64,000 bases of DNA from positions 17,923,728 to 17,987,727 of the forward strand of contig OY987229.1 in the NCBI GenBank assembly GCA_963920705.1, written 5' to 3'. Made by a program: the position numbers and the translations under genes. The stretch's first letter is position 1, and each line of letters opens with the position of its first letter. The notes beneath the pieces were generated by a model that searched no databases, was not told the DNA's origin, and saw only the letters and a program-made list of their open reading frames with translations. Origin of the DNA: Odiellus spinosus. Its lineage: Eukaryota; Arthropoda; Arachnida; Opiliones; Phalangiidae. Of this stretch, positions 44,651-55,992 are shown in pieces.

Positions 44651-47600
44651 CTACTGTAAGTTACCGAAACAAATGTATTTCATATTAGTAAACTCTTCAG
44701 TACCATAACGAGAACCTTCGCGACCCAGTCCCGATTCCTTGACACCTCCAAATGCTCCTTCCGCACATGATAATAACCCTTCGTTGATTCCCACCATACC
44801 AACCTCTAATTTCTTGGCCACCCTCCAAGCTTGGCTGATGTCCGACGTGTAGAAATAGCCTGCTAATCCAGTTCTTACAGAGTTAGCAATCCTTAAAGCT
44901 TCCTCCTCAGTCTTAAACCTGTTGAAGATGAACATTTAGGTTTAGCTAAATGCATTAACAACATTTAAAATTAGCACAAGTATATCATTGGGTTTTAGGC
45001 TAGACACAATTGAAGTGAAACATTGCCATGTGCCTGTGGCTATAGAGAACATTTTCTTGCCTCCAAAATGGAAGCGGTGAACGATCCCCCACCCCCTAGA
45101 AAAGATGAGGCTTAGCAACGAAACCATGAGGATCTCTTAATAAGTTAATCCTAATAGTTTTACTGAGTCACGAGGATTATTTCCTTTGCCAAGCCTTGGC
45201 TTTTCATGTATTTAAGTTAGAAATAATTTGAACTTATTACGAGCTTAAAAATTACCTTATCAATCATAACCTATAATATAATAATAATAATAATAAACCT
45301 AAGGTTTACTGGGGTTGGAAACTGAGTAAGGGCTTCAAAAAATTTACACAATTGAGTCTGAACAATTAGAAGACATAACCTTTGATTACAAATTTACAAT
45401 CAAGCATCACGGTCACCTAAAACTTGCCACGTTATGTTGCAATTCCGTTGCCGCGTTGCGTAAATTGACCTCAAAAGCATGGACGTCATTGGTCAGATAA
45501 TTTCTATCACGTGACGTTTGAAAAATACAGCCATTCAGCCCGCGCCGGAAGGCATGGGCAAATTCAAATGTAGGGGGGGGGGGGCAAGGATTTCTAGAAC
45601 TTTCTAGTCCTTAAGTTTATAAGGTCATGGATGATGGATGTGACAAAGCATCATCACCTGGCGACCCCTTTAGCCCCGTCATTTCGGAGCTGAACTAGGG
45701 TTAATATTTACTCGAATAAGCCGACTTTTAGTCAAGGGGGCTATGTTCACCCATCGTCTCATAAGAAATAGAAAAAAAAAAAAAAACCATCCCTGTCAAA
45801 AATTCACCTCTTGCGTTTATTTTTACCCCCTCCAAAATGGGTAAGCAACAACAGAAATTACAGAATCGAAGAGCAAAGGGGGATAAAACATCGCTGTCAC
45901 TGCGCATGAGCTCATAATCCCCCTTTACAGATATGATTCAGTGGGTTGCCTACCCCCTTTGGAAGGGCTCAAAATAAATGAAAGAGGTCTATTGCTTTTT
46001 CAGCTTATTCTCAGCCCCTCGTCTTATTATTACCCGAGTAAATGCACCCTTATAAAGAATTTATTATACCGCGAATTTTAAGTCATATTGACATTCTTTT
46101 TAGAAACTTTTCTTTTTAGTAAAATTTTTTTAACCAATGAAGGATTGATGATAAATATAAATCTCAATATATTTTGAAAAAACTAAATCAAGGGAAAACA
46201 TGTAAGAACAAAAATTTGGCCTTACATAGAAAGATTAAGATTTCATTATCACCAAAATACTTTTAAAACATCTGTCAAATTTCAGATTGATTTTTTTTTC
46301 TTAAAAGAAAGACATATTTTGGTAACGTTTTTAAATTTTTAGTATTTTACCTAGTTTTTTATCAATTATTAGAATAATAAATTTTATAGGTTTAGCAACG
46401 GGCTTCTATTTAAAGAAGTGAATAACAGGTCTATCCTGTGATGTTCTAGAATCTAGATAGATACAGGGGCGCTTTTAGAGATCCAACTGGTGTATTAACC
46501 AGGCTTTTCAGACAATTTAGTAAACTAAAAGCGCCGAGAAGTTCATGAAATAGTATAATAAATGGTCATATTAAATATTTTCACTAAGCCTAATCGTAGA
46601 ACTCTAAACCTACAAAAGTAAGAAAGATTGACTCCTATATGGACCATCCCTAATGGGATCTACAAATTATGTGATAATTTGGGCATGCCCTTTTCTAAAA
46701 ATTTAAAATATCTTGAATATAATTGGGTCAAAGGTATAAAACCAATAGTTTCTTTGGGAGAACACTTAAATATTTTATGGGTTTCAACTTTAAACTAAAA
46801 ATATTTCTGATTATTTCTCCTTTTCACTTACTTAATGACAGCTGCTAATGGACCAAAGGTCTCCTCTTTGCAAACCAGCATATCCGTATTTACATTTGTA
46901 ATTAATGTAGGCTCGTAAAAATTATTTCCTAAGGAATGAGGTTTTCCACCGAGAATAACCGATGCACCTTTAGATTTGGCATCAGTTACATGTTGTTCCA
47001 CCTTTAAAAATTAAGAATTATGAGCTAATGTTTTAAACTCCGCATTGATTATACAGTAAAACCTTGTTATAACGAAATTCTGGGGGAAAAGCAGCTTGGC
47101 TTTGGCATTGTCAAAGTTACAGTAGATAAAAAATTTCGTCAAGGTCAATGGATTTAACCAAAAATGTAGCTTTTTTATATAACGAGTTGTGTTCTAACAG
47201 AGTTTTACTGTTTTTAATAAGGTACTTACTTTTTGTACAGCTTTTTCATTGACTAGAGGACCAACAGAGGATTTCTCTTCAAAACCATCACCAACGACTA
47301 ATTGTTTAACCATAGCTTCTGATAATTTTTGAACAAATTTATCGTAAACCTCTTCTTGGACTAAAATACGATTTGAACAAACGCAAGTCTAGTTGGAATT
47401 AATATTAGTTAATTTATTATTAAATTTAGGATAAAATCATTTAAATTACCTGTCCAGTACATCTAAATTTTGAAGCCATGGCTCCAACAACGGCTTTATC
47501 CAAATCAGCTGATTTAAAAACAATAAAGGCAGCATTTCCACCCAATTCTAGCGACACTTTCTTAACAGTGGATGCCGATTGTTCAAGGAGAAGCTTATAT

Positions 47601-48635
47601 GTTTAACAATTAGTTGTATATTCTGTTTTAATATTAATTAGAAAAGCTTACCTTTCCAACCGCAGTCGACCCTGTAAATGAAATTGCAGCAACAGAAGTG
47701 CTTTCGCAAAGTAGTTTGCCAACTGCCGGTGTATTTCCTCTCGATGTTGGTAACACGTTAAAAACACCGGGTGGAATTCCAGCTTCTTCCGCAATTTGAG
47801 CCAAAGCGAGTGCCGAATAGGGCGTATCTTCTGATGGTTTGATAACGCAAGTACAACCAGCTGCTAAAGCGGCGCCGGCTTTTCGAGTGATCATTGCGTT
47901 TGGAAAGTTCCACTTTATTTAATATTGAATAAGATTTAATAAAATAATAAAAGATTTAATCAGACTTCCAAAATTTTTAACTTACAGGAGTTATAAGTCC
48001 GGCAACACCCACGGGTTGTCTGATGAAAATCATTTGACGGTCAGGGAAGGGTGATTGAGGTACGTCTCCGTAGATACGTCTAGTTTCCTCCGAAAACCAT
48101 TCCCAAAAGGAACTACCGTAACTTATCTCACCGAGTGATTCCTTTAATGTTTTTCCCATTTCTAAAGTGATAATCTTGGCTAAATCCTCTTGATATTTGT
48201 TTTGAAGATCAAATAGTTTTCTAAGAAGTTTCCCACGCTCCTAAATGATATATTATTACGGTTTAAGTTTGAGTATTTTTAAACTGAAAACAGTCGGAAC
48301 GTACCTTCGCAGTTATGGAACTCCAGGATTGAAAGGCATTAGAAGCCGCTTCGATAGCGTAATTAGTATCTTCGACGTTACAATCAGCAACATTACCTAT
48401 GACCTCGCCGGTTGAAGGATTAATTACTTCAAACGTTTTTCCACTTTTAGCAGCGGTCCATTTCCCATTTATGTATGCTTTATCTTTTAGTAGCGGAGAT
48501 TGAAAATGAGCCTGTCTTGATGCCATTTTGCATTTAAAGGTGTATGTTCGATTTACCTATAGAAAATACGGGTTTTACATTATCTTAAATAAGTACGAGA
48601 TTAAAACTTACGAAAGAAAATATTCTGCACGCCAT
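44651..48635 (-). CDS. Ssadh: Succinate-semialdehyde dehydrogenase, mitochondrial (ALDH5 family)
   Basis: Oxidises succinic semialdehyde to succinate with NAD+, the last step of the GABA shunt, in mitochondria. Eight exons with GT-AG boundaries in consistent phase: 48635-48612, 48556-48305, 48240-47986, 47912-47652, 47593-47450, 47388-47230, 47001-46832, 44918-44651, giving 510 aa. Exon 1 has only eight codons. With exon 2 it gives a basic N-terminus without acidic residues before Asp33, a plausible mitochondrial presequence; a start at Met19 in exon 2 would lose most of it. Key residues: Asn179 in WNFP, Lys202 in [13 protein letters not shown] (256-264), catalytic Glu280 in LELGG, catalytic Cys314 with Cys316 (TCVC, the redox pair known in SSADH), and EETFGP (411-416). 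NEGLLS and [14 protein letters not shown] near the end are SSADH-like. Most introns are 50-80 or a few hundred bases; intron 7 is 1.9 kb. Head-to-head with the sorting nexin gene. Confidence 0.95.
44919..46831 (-). other. SSADH intron 7 (1.9 kb)
   Basis: Bounded by GTAAGT and TTCAACAG. It holds an ATA microsatellite (about 45,272-45,296), a G12 run (45,573-45,584), a CACGTGACG site (about 45,509) and a TGCGCATGAG half NRF1-like site (about 45,900). No nested gene is recognised. Confidence 0.7.
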
Positions 48636-49163
48636 TATAATTATCTTATCAAAGAAATAACGTCTCAAGGTTAAATTAATCAGGCCAAAAGCCCAAATTT
48701 AAAACGCGACGAAAAGATAACTCTTTCAAATATATCTAAGCCTATTTTTGACAGCTATGGATGTTTGACAAGTGTCGTCCTCTTTGTGTGGTAGTTCAAA
48801 CTAAAAATGTCAACAAATCGATAAGACTGATTATTGGTTTATTTTCATTGACGTCACAAATTAAAGGGGCGTAGAGTAGCTCTCATCTGACAAGCGGAAA
48901 TGATGTGAAAATATTACTCCCACTAATTAAACCGAATTAAAATTAATTTAATGAGTTATTAGTAAGAATTATTTCGCCGAGTTCATTTTTATAAACATTC
49001 CAGTAAGTCTGGGTTAATTATCCCAACGCCAAAAAGCCTTTTTAAACTATCTAGGGCATGAAACTAGTCTACATCTACAGTCTAAGAAGTGTTGATATAA
49101 TTAAAACTTTAAATATTACCTTTTGATTTAGGTGTAATTAAGTTTTCATCCGTCAAAGAGATA
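48636..49163. promoter_or_regulatory. Shared bidirectional promoter, SSADH / sorting nexin
   Basis: 528 bp separate the two divergent start codons. It contains a perfect CRE palindrome TGACGTCA at 48,849-48,856, close to the midpoint, and no obvious TATA box in either direction. An acceptor-like TTTTGATTTAG just before 49,133 suggests that the sorting-nexin 5' UTR may be spliced. Co-regulation is an inference. Confidence 0.5.
48849..48856. promoter_or_regulatory. Consensus CRE (TGACGTCA)
   Basis: An exact 8-bp CREB/ATF palindrome in the short divergent intergenic region. It lies about 210 bp from the SSADH start codon and about 310 bp from the sorting-nexin start codon. Confidence 0.5.
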
Positions 49164-51066
49164 ATGGATGCTTCGGATTTCCTCCGTAATCCATCAGATT
49201 CAGATTCTGGACACAATGGTGATCTAGGCAATGGAACTATCTCGATTGATAATGATCTAGACTCGCCAACTCTAGATACAGTCTCGGGTTTTTCATCCTG
49301 TTCCAGTCCCATTCCCACAGAGCCATTCCAGCCTAGATTCGCCATTTGGTTTACCGATGATGTTTACAAAGACGCCGATGTTGTAAAATATACCATTAAA
49401 TCAATTCCGGCTGTAAGTTTCGATAAAAATAAGTTAAAATAATAATTAATATCCCATTACCAGTAATTAATGATACAATAATGCCAGGATAAACAACCAC
49501 ATACCGAATATTTTGTCCAACGTCAATACGAAGATTTTGAATGGTTGGAACATTGCCTTTTAACCGCTAATCCTGTATTAGGAATAATAGTTGAGTATTA
49601 AAATCTTTGGAACTTTTTTTTTTTTTGTTAGTTTTTATAAGATCAGAATATATATAAGTTGTATATAATTCAAATTTAAAAAGGTCCCTCCTCTACCATC
49701 AAAGCCTGCTATAACCTCAGAGATGGCTGAAGCCAAATCTAAAAAGCAATTAGGAAATAATACACGAACCTTAATGGGTGACGATTTTTACAAAGATTGT
49801 AGAATGTTGGAAGAGTAAGTATTGTTTTGAAGATGTTTCTTTGGGTTAGTAACAAATAAAGGGCGCGAGATTGTAATCTAACTGTTGTAGATCTTGTATT
49901 TGATAATCAAACTTGTTTAATAAAGACTAAGGATGCATAAAGATTTATCACACTAGGTACTTGAGGTTACTACTGGCTCATCCATTATTCGGAAATGATT
50001 TATACTTGGAAAAATTCCTAACCGTTAAAGAGGTAAGTTATCTAAAACAAACAAAACGTGTGTTCCTTTCAAAGTTCATTTTTCATTTTTTTCCGCGTTT
50101 CTGATTAAGCTTATGCACTAGGTGGCGCTTCTAACATAAGCAACCCATAGTTAAATTTGGAGCTGAACATGAGCCCTATAATAAAAAAGCGGGAAATTTG
50201 AACTTATACAAAAGCATGGGGTCCAAAACTTTAATTAAACGAAATTTCTACTTAATTTTAATAAATAATTATTTTGAAAGGCTTATAAAACATGATTACT
50301 GAACTATTTATAGGCTCCTGCTAGGGCCAAAGTAAAGAAAGGTCTTCTAAGCCGAATCTCAGAATCGTTGGAAGGTAGAAAAGGTACGCATAAAGACTGC
50401 GAAGATTTTTTTCAAAAGGAGAGAGATTGGGCTAATAATTATGGCTCAGCAATCAAGGAAGCCAGTCAAACGTTTAACACTATGATTTACTCGCAACAAA
50501 GTGCGTTATTAAACTTTAAATATTCAAATTAAATATTTAACTATAATTAAAACTGCGGTACAATTTCATTTATATTTAGGGTTATGCGGGGTTATAGGTC
50601 ATTTGGCAACCACTTTTACGCTGTGCGTTGGTGGAAATGAATCCGGATTAAGGTTAATTATTTAAAATTTAATATTAAGTTGACACTTCCAAAATGACAA
50701 TTTAACCATTTTAGAGATTGTGTACTACTTTCTGACGCATTAGAGAATTATAAGGTAAAGATTTAAATACCATTTTTCATTAATCCTAATACTTACATTT
50801 GTTAATCTTAAAATTACAGCATGGTTTTGAAGTCGAAAGTTTCAACAGTGATAGAACTTTGGGGTCTTATTTAGAACTATACTCAAAATATATAGAAGCT
50901 GAAAAGGTTAATTGAATTTTATTATTTAGGCGTAATATTAATCAATCTAAATTTAATTTATTTTTAAAAAACCCAGGAAATGTTGGCCCGCAGGACAGGC
51001 CTTTTAGTTGATTACGAAAACGCGAATAAAACGTTGGACAAATCTAAGCCTAACAAACGAGAATCG
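49164..51066 (+). CDS. SNX5/6/32-like sorting nexin (PX-BAR), 3' end not found
   Basis: Nine exons read in consistent phase: 49164-49412, 49488-49589, 49684-49814, 49957-50032, 50314-50500, 50580-50652, 50715-50754, 50820-50906, 50977-51066 (345 aa). A Ser/Asp-rich N-terminus is followed by a PX domain (about 57-190) with RQYEDF (95-100) and PPLPSKP (119-125), then the start of a BAR domain. FFQKERDW and ARRTGLLVDYENANKTLDK align by eye with SNX5/SNX6/SNX32, subunits of the ESCPE-1/retromer-linked coat that forms endosomal recycling tubules. The PX helical insert is shorter than usual, so it is a divergent member. The last roughly 75 residues of the BAR domain are not found. Exon 9 ends at a good GTGAGT donor; reading through adds five codons and then a stop. 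Either the final exon lies beyond a very long intron, or the protein is truncated. An antisense frame over exon 1 is a shadow. Confidence 0.82.
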
Positions 51067-52665
51067 GTGAGTCGAAACTTTTAAGTTATTAAAAACAAAC
51101 CCAGAACTTCCTTTCAAAGGTGGTAGTCTGGTAAATTCAATAAGAATTATTAACAACACATAAGTTAGACTTAGGACCTCACAGGTAAAAAAAAAATTTG
51201 GGGGAAAACAACGCCTCAGTAATTTTTATGGTCATTAAGAGCTTCCGAAGAAGGAAGATGATGTTTAAGAATTATACATTGTTAAGCATTTTTTTTTTTA
51301 AGTGTTAAACCTTCTTATTTAAAAAAATTTGGACAAAGGGTAAAACGCCAGTGAAAAGTCATTCAACTTTGAATTTTGACTTTAGTTTTTTTTCACTCTC
51401 TCTGGCATGTGGAATGAAAAATTGTTTTAGGGGGGGGGGTGAAGGGGTGTTTCATTTATAGAAAGAAGATGTAAAAAGCAAAGTTGAAAGTTTCTACAAA
51501 TATAAAAGTGTTAAAATCAGTCAAACATTACATATCGTACGAGTTAAGCGACCATCTTTCTTTAAAAAAATAATTAGATATAACCTAGCCTGTGTTGTAA
51601 ATTCATACTGATTTTGAGTTCATAACTTTGCACAAAGTTTAAAAACTTCATGGGGGTTAAATAATAATTATTAAAGGGTTCAAGAGCCTTCCAGTTCAGT
51701 TTCTTTTTATTTTTAGGCTTAACAACTTAGCTAAATATACAGTAATTCATTGACATATTTGACAACTACCGCATAACTTTAAAAAAATGAACAGTTTTAA
51801 GATTGAGCAGGTACAAACCTACGTTACCTTTCATCTCTAAGGTCTAGTTTCATAGAAATAGAAGGAAACTCATCTTTGCTCATGATGAAATTATATTGGT
51901 GGCGACTTTAAGTTAGCTTATTAAATTCCAGCCTTCCTTCAAAACTTTAAGATTACTTTTTTTGTAAAAGATGTTCCTTATAATTTTCAAGCCAAAATCG
52001 CCTGAAGCGTACTTCTTTTAGAAACACGATTAACGACAATCTTTGTCAAATAGGATTTGAAAATGACTTCAACTTAAATTCTTAAACGAGTTCATATATA
52101 TATATTTGGGATGGGCTTTTGCTTTAAGTAATTAACACTATCCAAAATGATTAATTATACACGCAACGGCGCTGGTTAATTTTATCTGGATGATTTTGAT
52201 AGATCTTCATGTTTCTAGACCATCCCTTTTTTTTTATTTATGGCCGAGGATAAAAAATAAAGGTACGCGATAAGATTACAAAATATGATGTTTAATTCGA
52301 CTGAATGTAGGTCCCTTTAAGGCGCCAATAAATCTGGATGTAAACGGATATAAAGTTTTAAATGTGAGGTTAGACTACAGCGCCTTTTTAATCTATTGAC
52401 TAAATACGGATTACCATATCTGGTGTGAAATTGATTTAGTGGAGAAAACCAGCTAGGGATTTTATATAGTCAAAATATTTAATTATGAAGCAAAAGTTAG
52501 CTAAATTATCGTTGGAAAAATATAACCATCAAACCTAAAGGAAGACAGAAAGATATAGTTTTCTATTAAAAGTTTATATTCAAAATCTCACTTAAAAGTT
52601 ATTATGGATTATAATTTTGGTAATTCCATATGAAAATGATGAAAAAATCAATGACACAGCTCCTT

Positions 52666-52778
52666 TTTAAAGGCCCTATCTGCTCTGAAATTTGCCCCTT
52701 TAAAAAGCCTAGCTTTGACTGTACAATTTGGCATGGTTAACGTCGTCTGCTAGGCTAGAAAGGGGCTTTATAGTCGTA
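52666..52778 (+). repeat. TTTAAAGGCCCTATCTG repeat, copy 1
   Basis: TTTAAAGGCCCTATCTGC, then GCCTAGCTTTGACTGTACAA and AACGTCGTCTGCTAGGC, then AAAGGGGCTTTA. The same blocks recur in order at 53,582-53,714. The ends (TTTAAAGG and AAAGGGGCTTTA) hint at short inverted termini. Confidence 0.65.
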
Positions 52779-53581
52779 CTCTTTCCTACTTTAAATGTAG
52801 CACAAACTGACGGCCAGATTCTAAACAAAAAGCCAGAGGTGGTAGGGAGTAGTAAGCACATTTATCTTGCATCCAAAAAAAAAAAAGAAAAAAAAAGCTC
52901 GCACTTCAAAATTTGGAATTTAGCTTTTGGCGGGAAAATGCGCGCCAGGCAGTATCATGCCGTCTTCCCCACCCTCTCATATCGAAGTCTCGCGTGCGAT
53001 TTCATGTATTCATCCGCCGTTTCACGCCAAAAGGTGCAAAGATGCCTACATGGATAAATTATTAGTGTACTACTAATTTATTCATGATGCTTATTGACTT
53101 TTGGGATATACCATATATCCATCACAAAATATTCCAAACACCGCCAAAAGCCAGAGGTATGGTATTATTCAAACTATGTCATAAATAAACAAACATCAAA
53201 ATAAACTCCATTGAATTGAAAATGAATCTTACTGGCACTAAACATTCCTCGAAGTAGGGGAGATCCTATTTGGGTATTCAAATTATTCAGAATTCTAGTT
53301 CGAAACAAACTATTGAAAGTCTAGTAGCGTGCAAAAAAACCGGAGTTAATAACTTAAAATCAAAAGCACGTTATTCATGTTATCGCGGGATGTTCTTGAC
53401 TCATAGATGAGGCGCCGTTTTGGATTATTAAAAAAAAAAGTGAAATTTATTCACTTCTATCTTGTATTAACAAAGCGACCAAATGAATTTTATAGGTTTG
53501 AATTAAAGGGATGGTAAAATGTAAAAATCAAAATGTTAAATAGTATTTGTGATAGAAATATAGCAAGTGTAGGAAAAAAAC

Positions 53582-53714
53582 TTTAAAGGCCCTATCTGCC
53601 TCTTTAAAACCATCTTCCGTTATGCACACAGCCTAGCTTTGACTATACAATTTGTTATGGTCAACGTCGTCTGCTAAGCGAGAAAAGAAGTCGACTTTAA
53701 AGGGGCTTTAAAAA
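53582..53714 (+). repeat. TTTAAAGGCCCTATCTG repeat, copy 2
   Basis: Shares GCCTAGCTTTGACTATACAA, AACGTCGTCTGCTAAGC and AAAGGGGCTTTA with copy 1, in direct orientation about 916 bp away, with extra bases inserted near the start. Probably a small non-autonomous element. Confidence 0.65.
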
Positions 53715-54777
53715 TCGTAGATAGTCCCTTTATCTATCTCTTCTGAAATAGTCCCTTTAAGTGACCCTGCGTGTGATTTTTCACGAAAACTAAATGTAAT
53801 TTATGTAGCATTTTCGGAAAGAGTATATTTGCCATATAAAAATTACCATAGAAGTAAACTAATCAATAATTTCTCGACTTACTACGGCAAAGTTGAATTC
53901 GAGAACCATTGGGCAACACAGAAAATACCGGATGGTTTATTGGGTCACGTGACTTATTTTCGCGGCCTAAGTTAAATTTAATAATTAAAACCGCGTCTGA
54001 GGTTAAATTTTTCGAGTTAAGTGATAAGCACGAGTGCCTGACCAATCAGATAATTCCGATTAGGGAGTAATGCGTAAATCAAAATTAATTTTACAACACC
54101 TTTAGAGCCTGGGGATTATTTTGGGAGATTTTTGTTGCAGGAAAAAAAAAAACCAGACCTATTTAAAAATGAGTAGCGGCCCATCCTGTTATTATCCCCC
54201 TCCCTTCTAAATTATATAAGTACAAGCCCCTTATACTGGCCATCGGAAGCTCCCAGAAATCTCTCAACTAGAAAAATGCGCCGGTAGAAATATTTTTTTT
54301 TTCTAGAGCACTCAGGGTCTGATCTAACGATGCGTTTCAGAATGTTTTAACTTACGGTTGTAGACAGTTGCCAAAAATATTTTATCCGCGTTTTTTTTAC
54401 ACTTAAGAGTTCCTCGCTTTTAAATTAAAGTTAATTTATGCTATAATTTATGCGGAATTATTAATTAATCCATATAGTGATATTAAATTCAAATATAGAC
54501 CTTTAATTATTAATTAATAAGAAGATTAATCATAATCTTGACACGTGATAGTGATGATATTATGAAATTTTATGAGCATCATATATTTCTCTAGGTTTAA
54601 AACTTAAATGAAATGATTAATTTAAACAATTAAGGCGTATTCGTGTAAAAAGATAATATTATGGAAAATATAATCTTCAGGAAAATTACGCGTGTATCAA
54701 GAATTCGTCAATATAAATTATTTTATCCAAGGGAGAAATAATCAAAATTTGAAACTCCAAACAATTATGAAGTTCAA

Positions 54778-55992
54778 ATGCTAAGTGTCCTTTTGTTAAT
54801 TGTATTATGGGAACATTCCCAAAGTGCCGTTATTTTTCAACGAGCCGAAGAGAGTGCGGTTTTAATAACAGCCTTAACGGATCCAAATTTTCAAAATGAC
54901 GTTATCACGACGTCGGATATCCCGACGGAATTACCCAAAAGCGAAGCGACGAAACCGTCACTAAGTTCCTCTTCGTTAATCATTCGCCGTAACGAATCGA
55001 GCCGGAAGTACTTGTACACGACAGAACCAGGTATTTTAATACGTGCCCATAGTAGTTACGACGACCCGGATTCGGAACCCGAATTTAAACTAACAACCGA
55101 GAAATTAGCTTACATCCTAATCGGTTCTTGTTGCGGTTTAAGTATATTATGTCTAGTAATTGTGGCCGCGAGTTTACGATGCCGGGAACATTACCAGCAT
55201 CATCGCGAAGAGAAAAAGAGTCCTTGGCCTCCTCCACCACCGGAACATCCTAGAATATACGATACCCCGAGTTTTGTGCCAGTAAGTCCCTCTTCGTACC
55301 ATTACACTTTCGCCAGACGGGCTCCGGTAAAAGAATCGCGGTCGAGAGAGTGCGAAAGTTGTCGATGTACTTGCGGAACGTGGTCCTTAGGACCAAGTAA
55401 TTTGGGTAACAGTAGTTCCGTCCCGTTATTTGGTACGGGCAGAAAAGTTTTCGGACATCGTTTACCATTCGGTACAGCATCCGCTTTGCATTTTAGTAAC
55501 GCCACTTTCGGTGCGAGACAGGCTAGTTACAGTTACAGTACGCCTCGTTCGTGCCATTGCCAAACTTTTAATTCTCCGCGCGGCGGAGATTTTAAAAGCG
55601 AAGATTCGTCGAGTACCGCGTCTTCCTCCTCCTACGATCCCGATTTCCATCCTCAATGTACTTGTATCGAACCACCGAGACGTTTAATGGAATGGGACGT
55701 GTCCCCGGATAGTTTGGACACGTCGGAAGAAACTGACGGTCCTTCGTGGCAAGCTTGTTCCTATTTGGTTGATACTTTGCATCGTCATCATCGGGAACCA
55801 TTACCGCAAACCCACGGTGCTAAAAGACATTCGGCTCCAACAAATAAATCGTCTTCGGCGGGACCTAACGCTCCCACGAGATGGAATAATGTCACCACCA
55901 ATCCGTTACGAAACGTTCAAATCAATCAAAATCCCGGTGGAACGGCGATCAGAGGCGTCTCTTGGACTTCCAATAGTGAACGATTGATTTGA
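54778..55992 (+). CDS. Type I single-pass membrane protein, family not recognised
   Basis: A 404-aa uninterrupted ORF, richer in GC and CpG than its surroundings. MLSVLLLIVLWEHSQSA is a likely signal peptide. The short, Ser/Thr-rich ectodomain (about 18-108) has one N-glycosylation sequon (Asn72-Glu-Ser). A transmembrane helix spans about 110-133 (with Cys118, Cys119 and Cys125), followed by RCREHYQHHREEKK as a positive-inside stop-transfer. The ~270-residue cytoplasmic tail contains PPPPPEHP (151-158), Cys clusters CESCRCTC (192-199), CHC (259-261) and CTC (294-296), a Ser-rich patch (277-285) and acidic/Trp segments around 305-325. The proline run could bind SH3/WW/EVH1 domains and the cysteines could bind metal or be acylated; both are inference. 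A five-codon upstream ORF (from 54,767) overlaps the start codon out of frame. ATTAAA at 56,021 is a possible poly(A) signal. I cannot name the family. Confidence 0.75.
   Translation: MLSVLLLIVLWEHSQSAVIFQRAEESAVLITALTDPNFQNDVITTSDIPTELPKSEATKPSLSSSSLIIRRNESSRKYLYTTEPGILIRAHSSYDDPDSEPEFKLTTEKLAYILIGSCCGLSILCLVIVAASLRCREHYQHHREEKKSPWPPPPPEHPRIYDTPSFVPVSPSSYHYTFARRAPVKESRSRECESCRCTCGTWSLGPSNLGNSSSVPLFGTGRKVFGHRLPFGTASALHFSNATFGARQASYSYSTPRSCHCQTFNSPRGGDFKSEDSSSTASSSSYDPDFHPQCTCIEPPRRLMEWDVSPDSLDTSEETDGPSWQACSYLVDTLHRHHREPLPQTHGAKRHSAPTNKSSSAGPNAPTRWNNVTTNPLRNVQINQNPGGTAIRGVSWTSNSERLI

Larger units (their letters stand above)
51067..54777. other. Intergenic or long intron; repeats
   Basis: I looked here for a final sorting-nexin exon and found none. 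The stretch is AT-rich with a G10 run (51,430-51,439) and a pair of related repeats at 52,666 and 53,582. A 109-codon frame at 52,728-53,057 overlaps the first repeat and is not supported. Confidence 0.5.

Noticed and set aside
44942-45127. 61-codon minus-strand frame next to the last SSADH exon
   Set aside because: It lies in intron 7; the exon boundary at 44,918 restores the SSADH frame exactly and excludes this sequence.
52728-53057. 109-codon plus-strand frame as the missing sorting-nexin exon
   Set aside because: It shows no SNX5/6 BAR C-terminal pattern, overlaps a repeat also found at 53.6 kb, and contains a Lys run from an A-rich tract.
55250-55987. Several 64-85-codon frames on both strands inside the membrane-protein ORF
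   Set aside because: The 404-aa frame has a signal peptide, a TM helix and coherent composition; the others are overlaps in GC-richer DNA.
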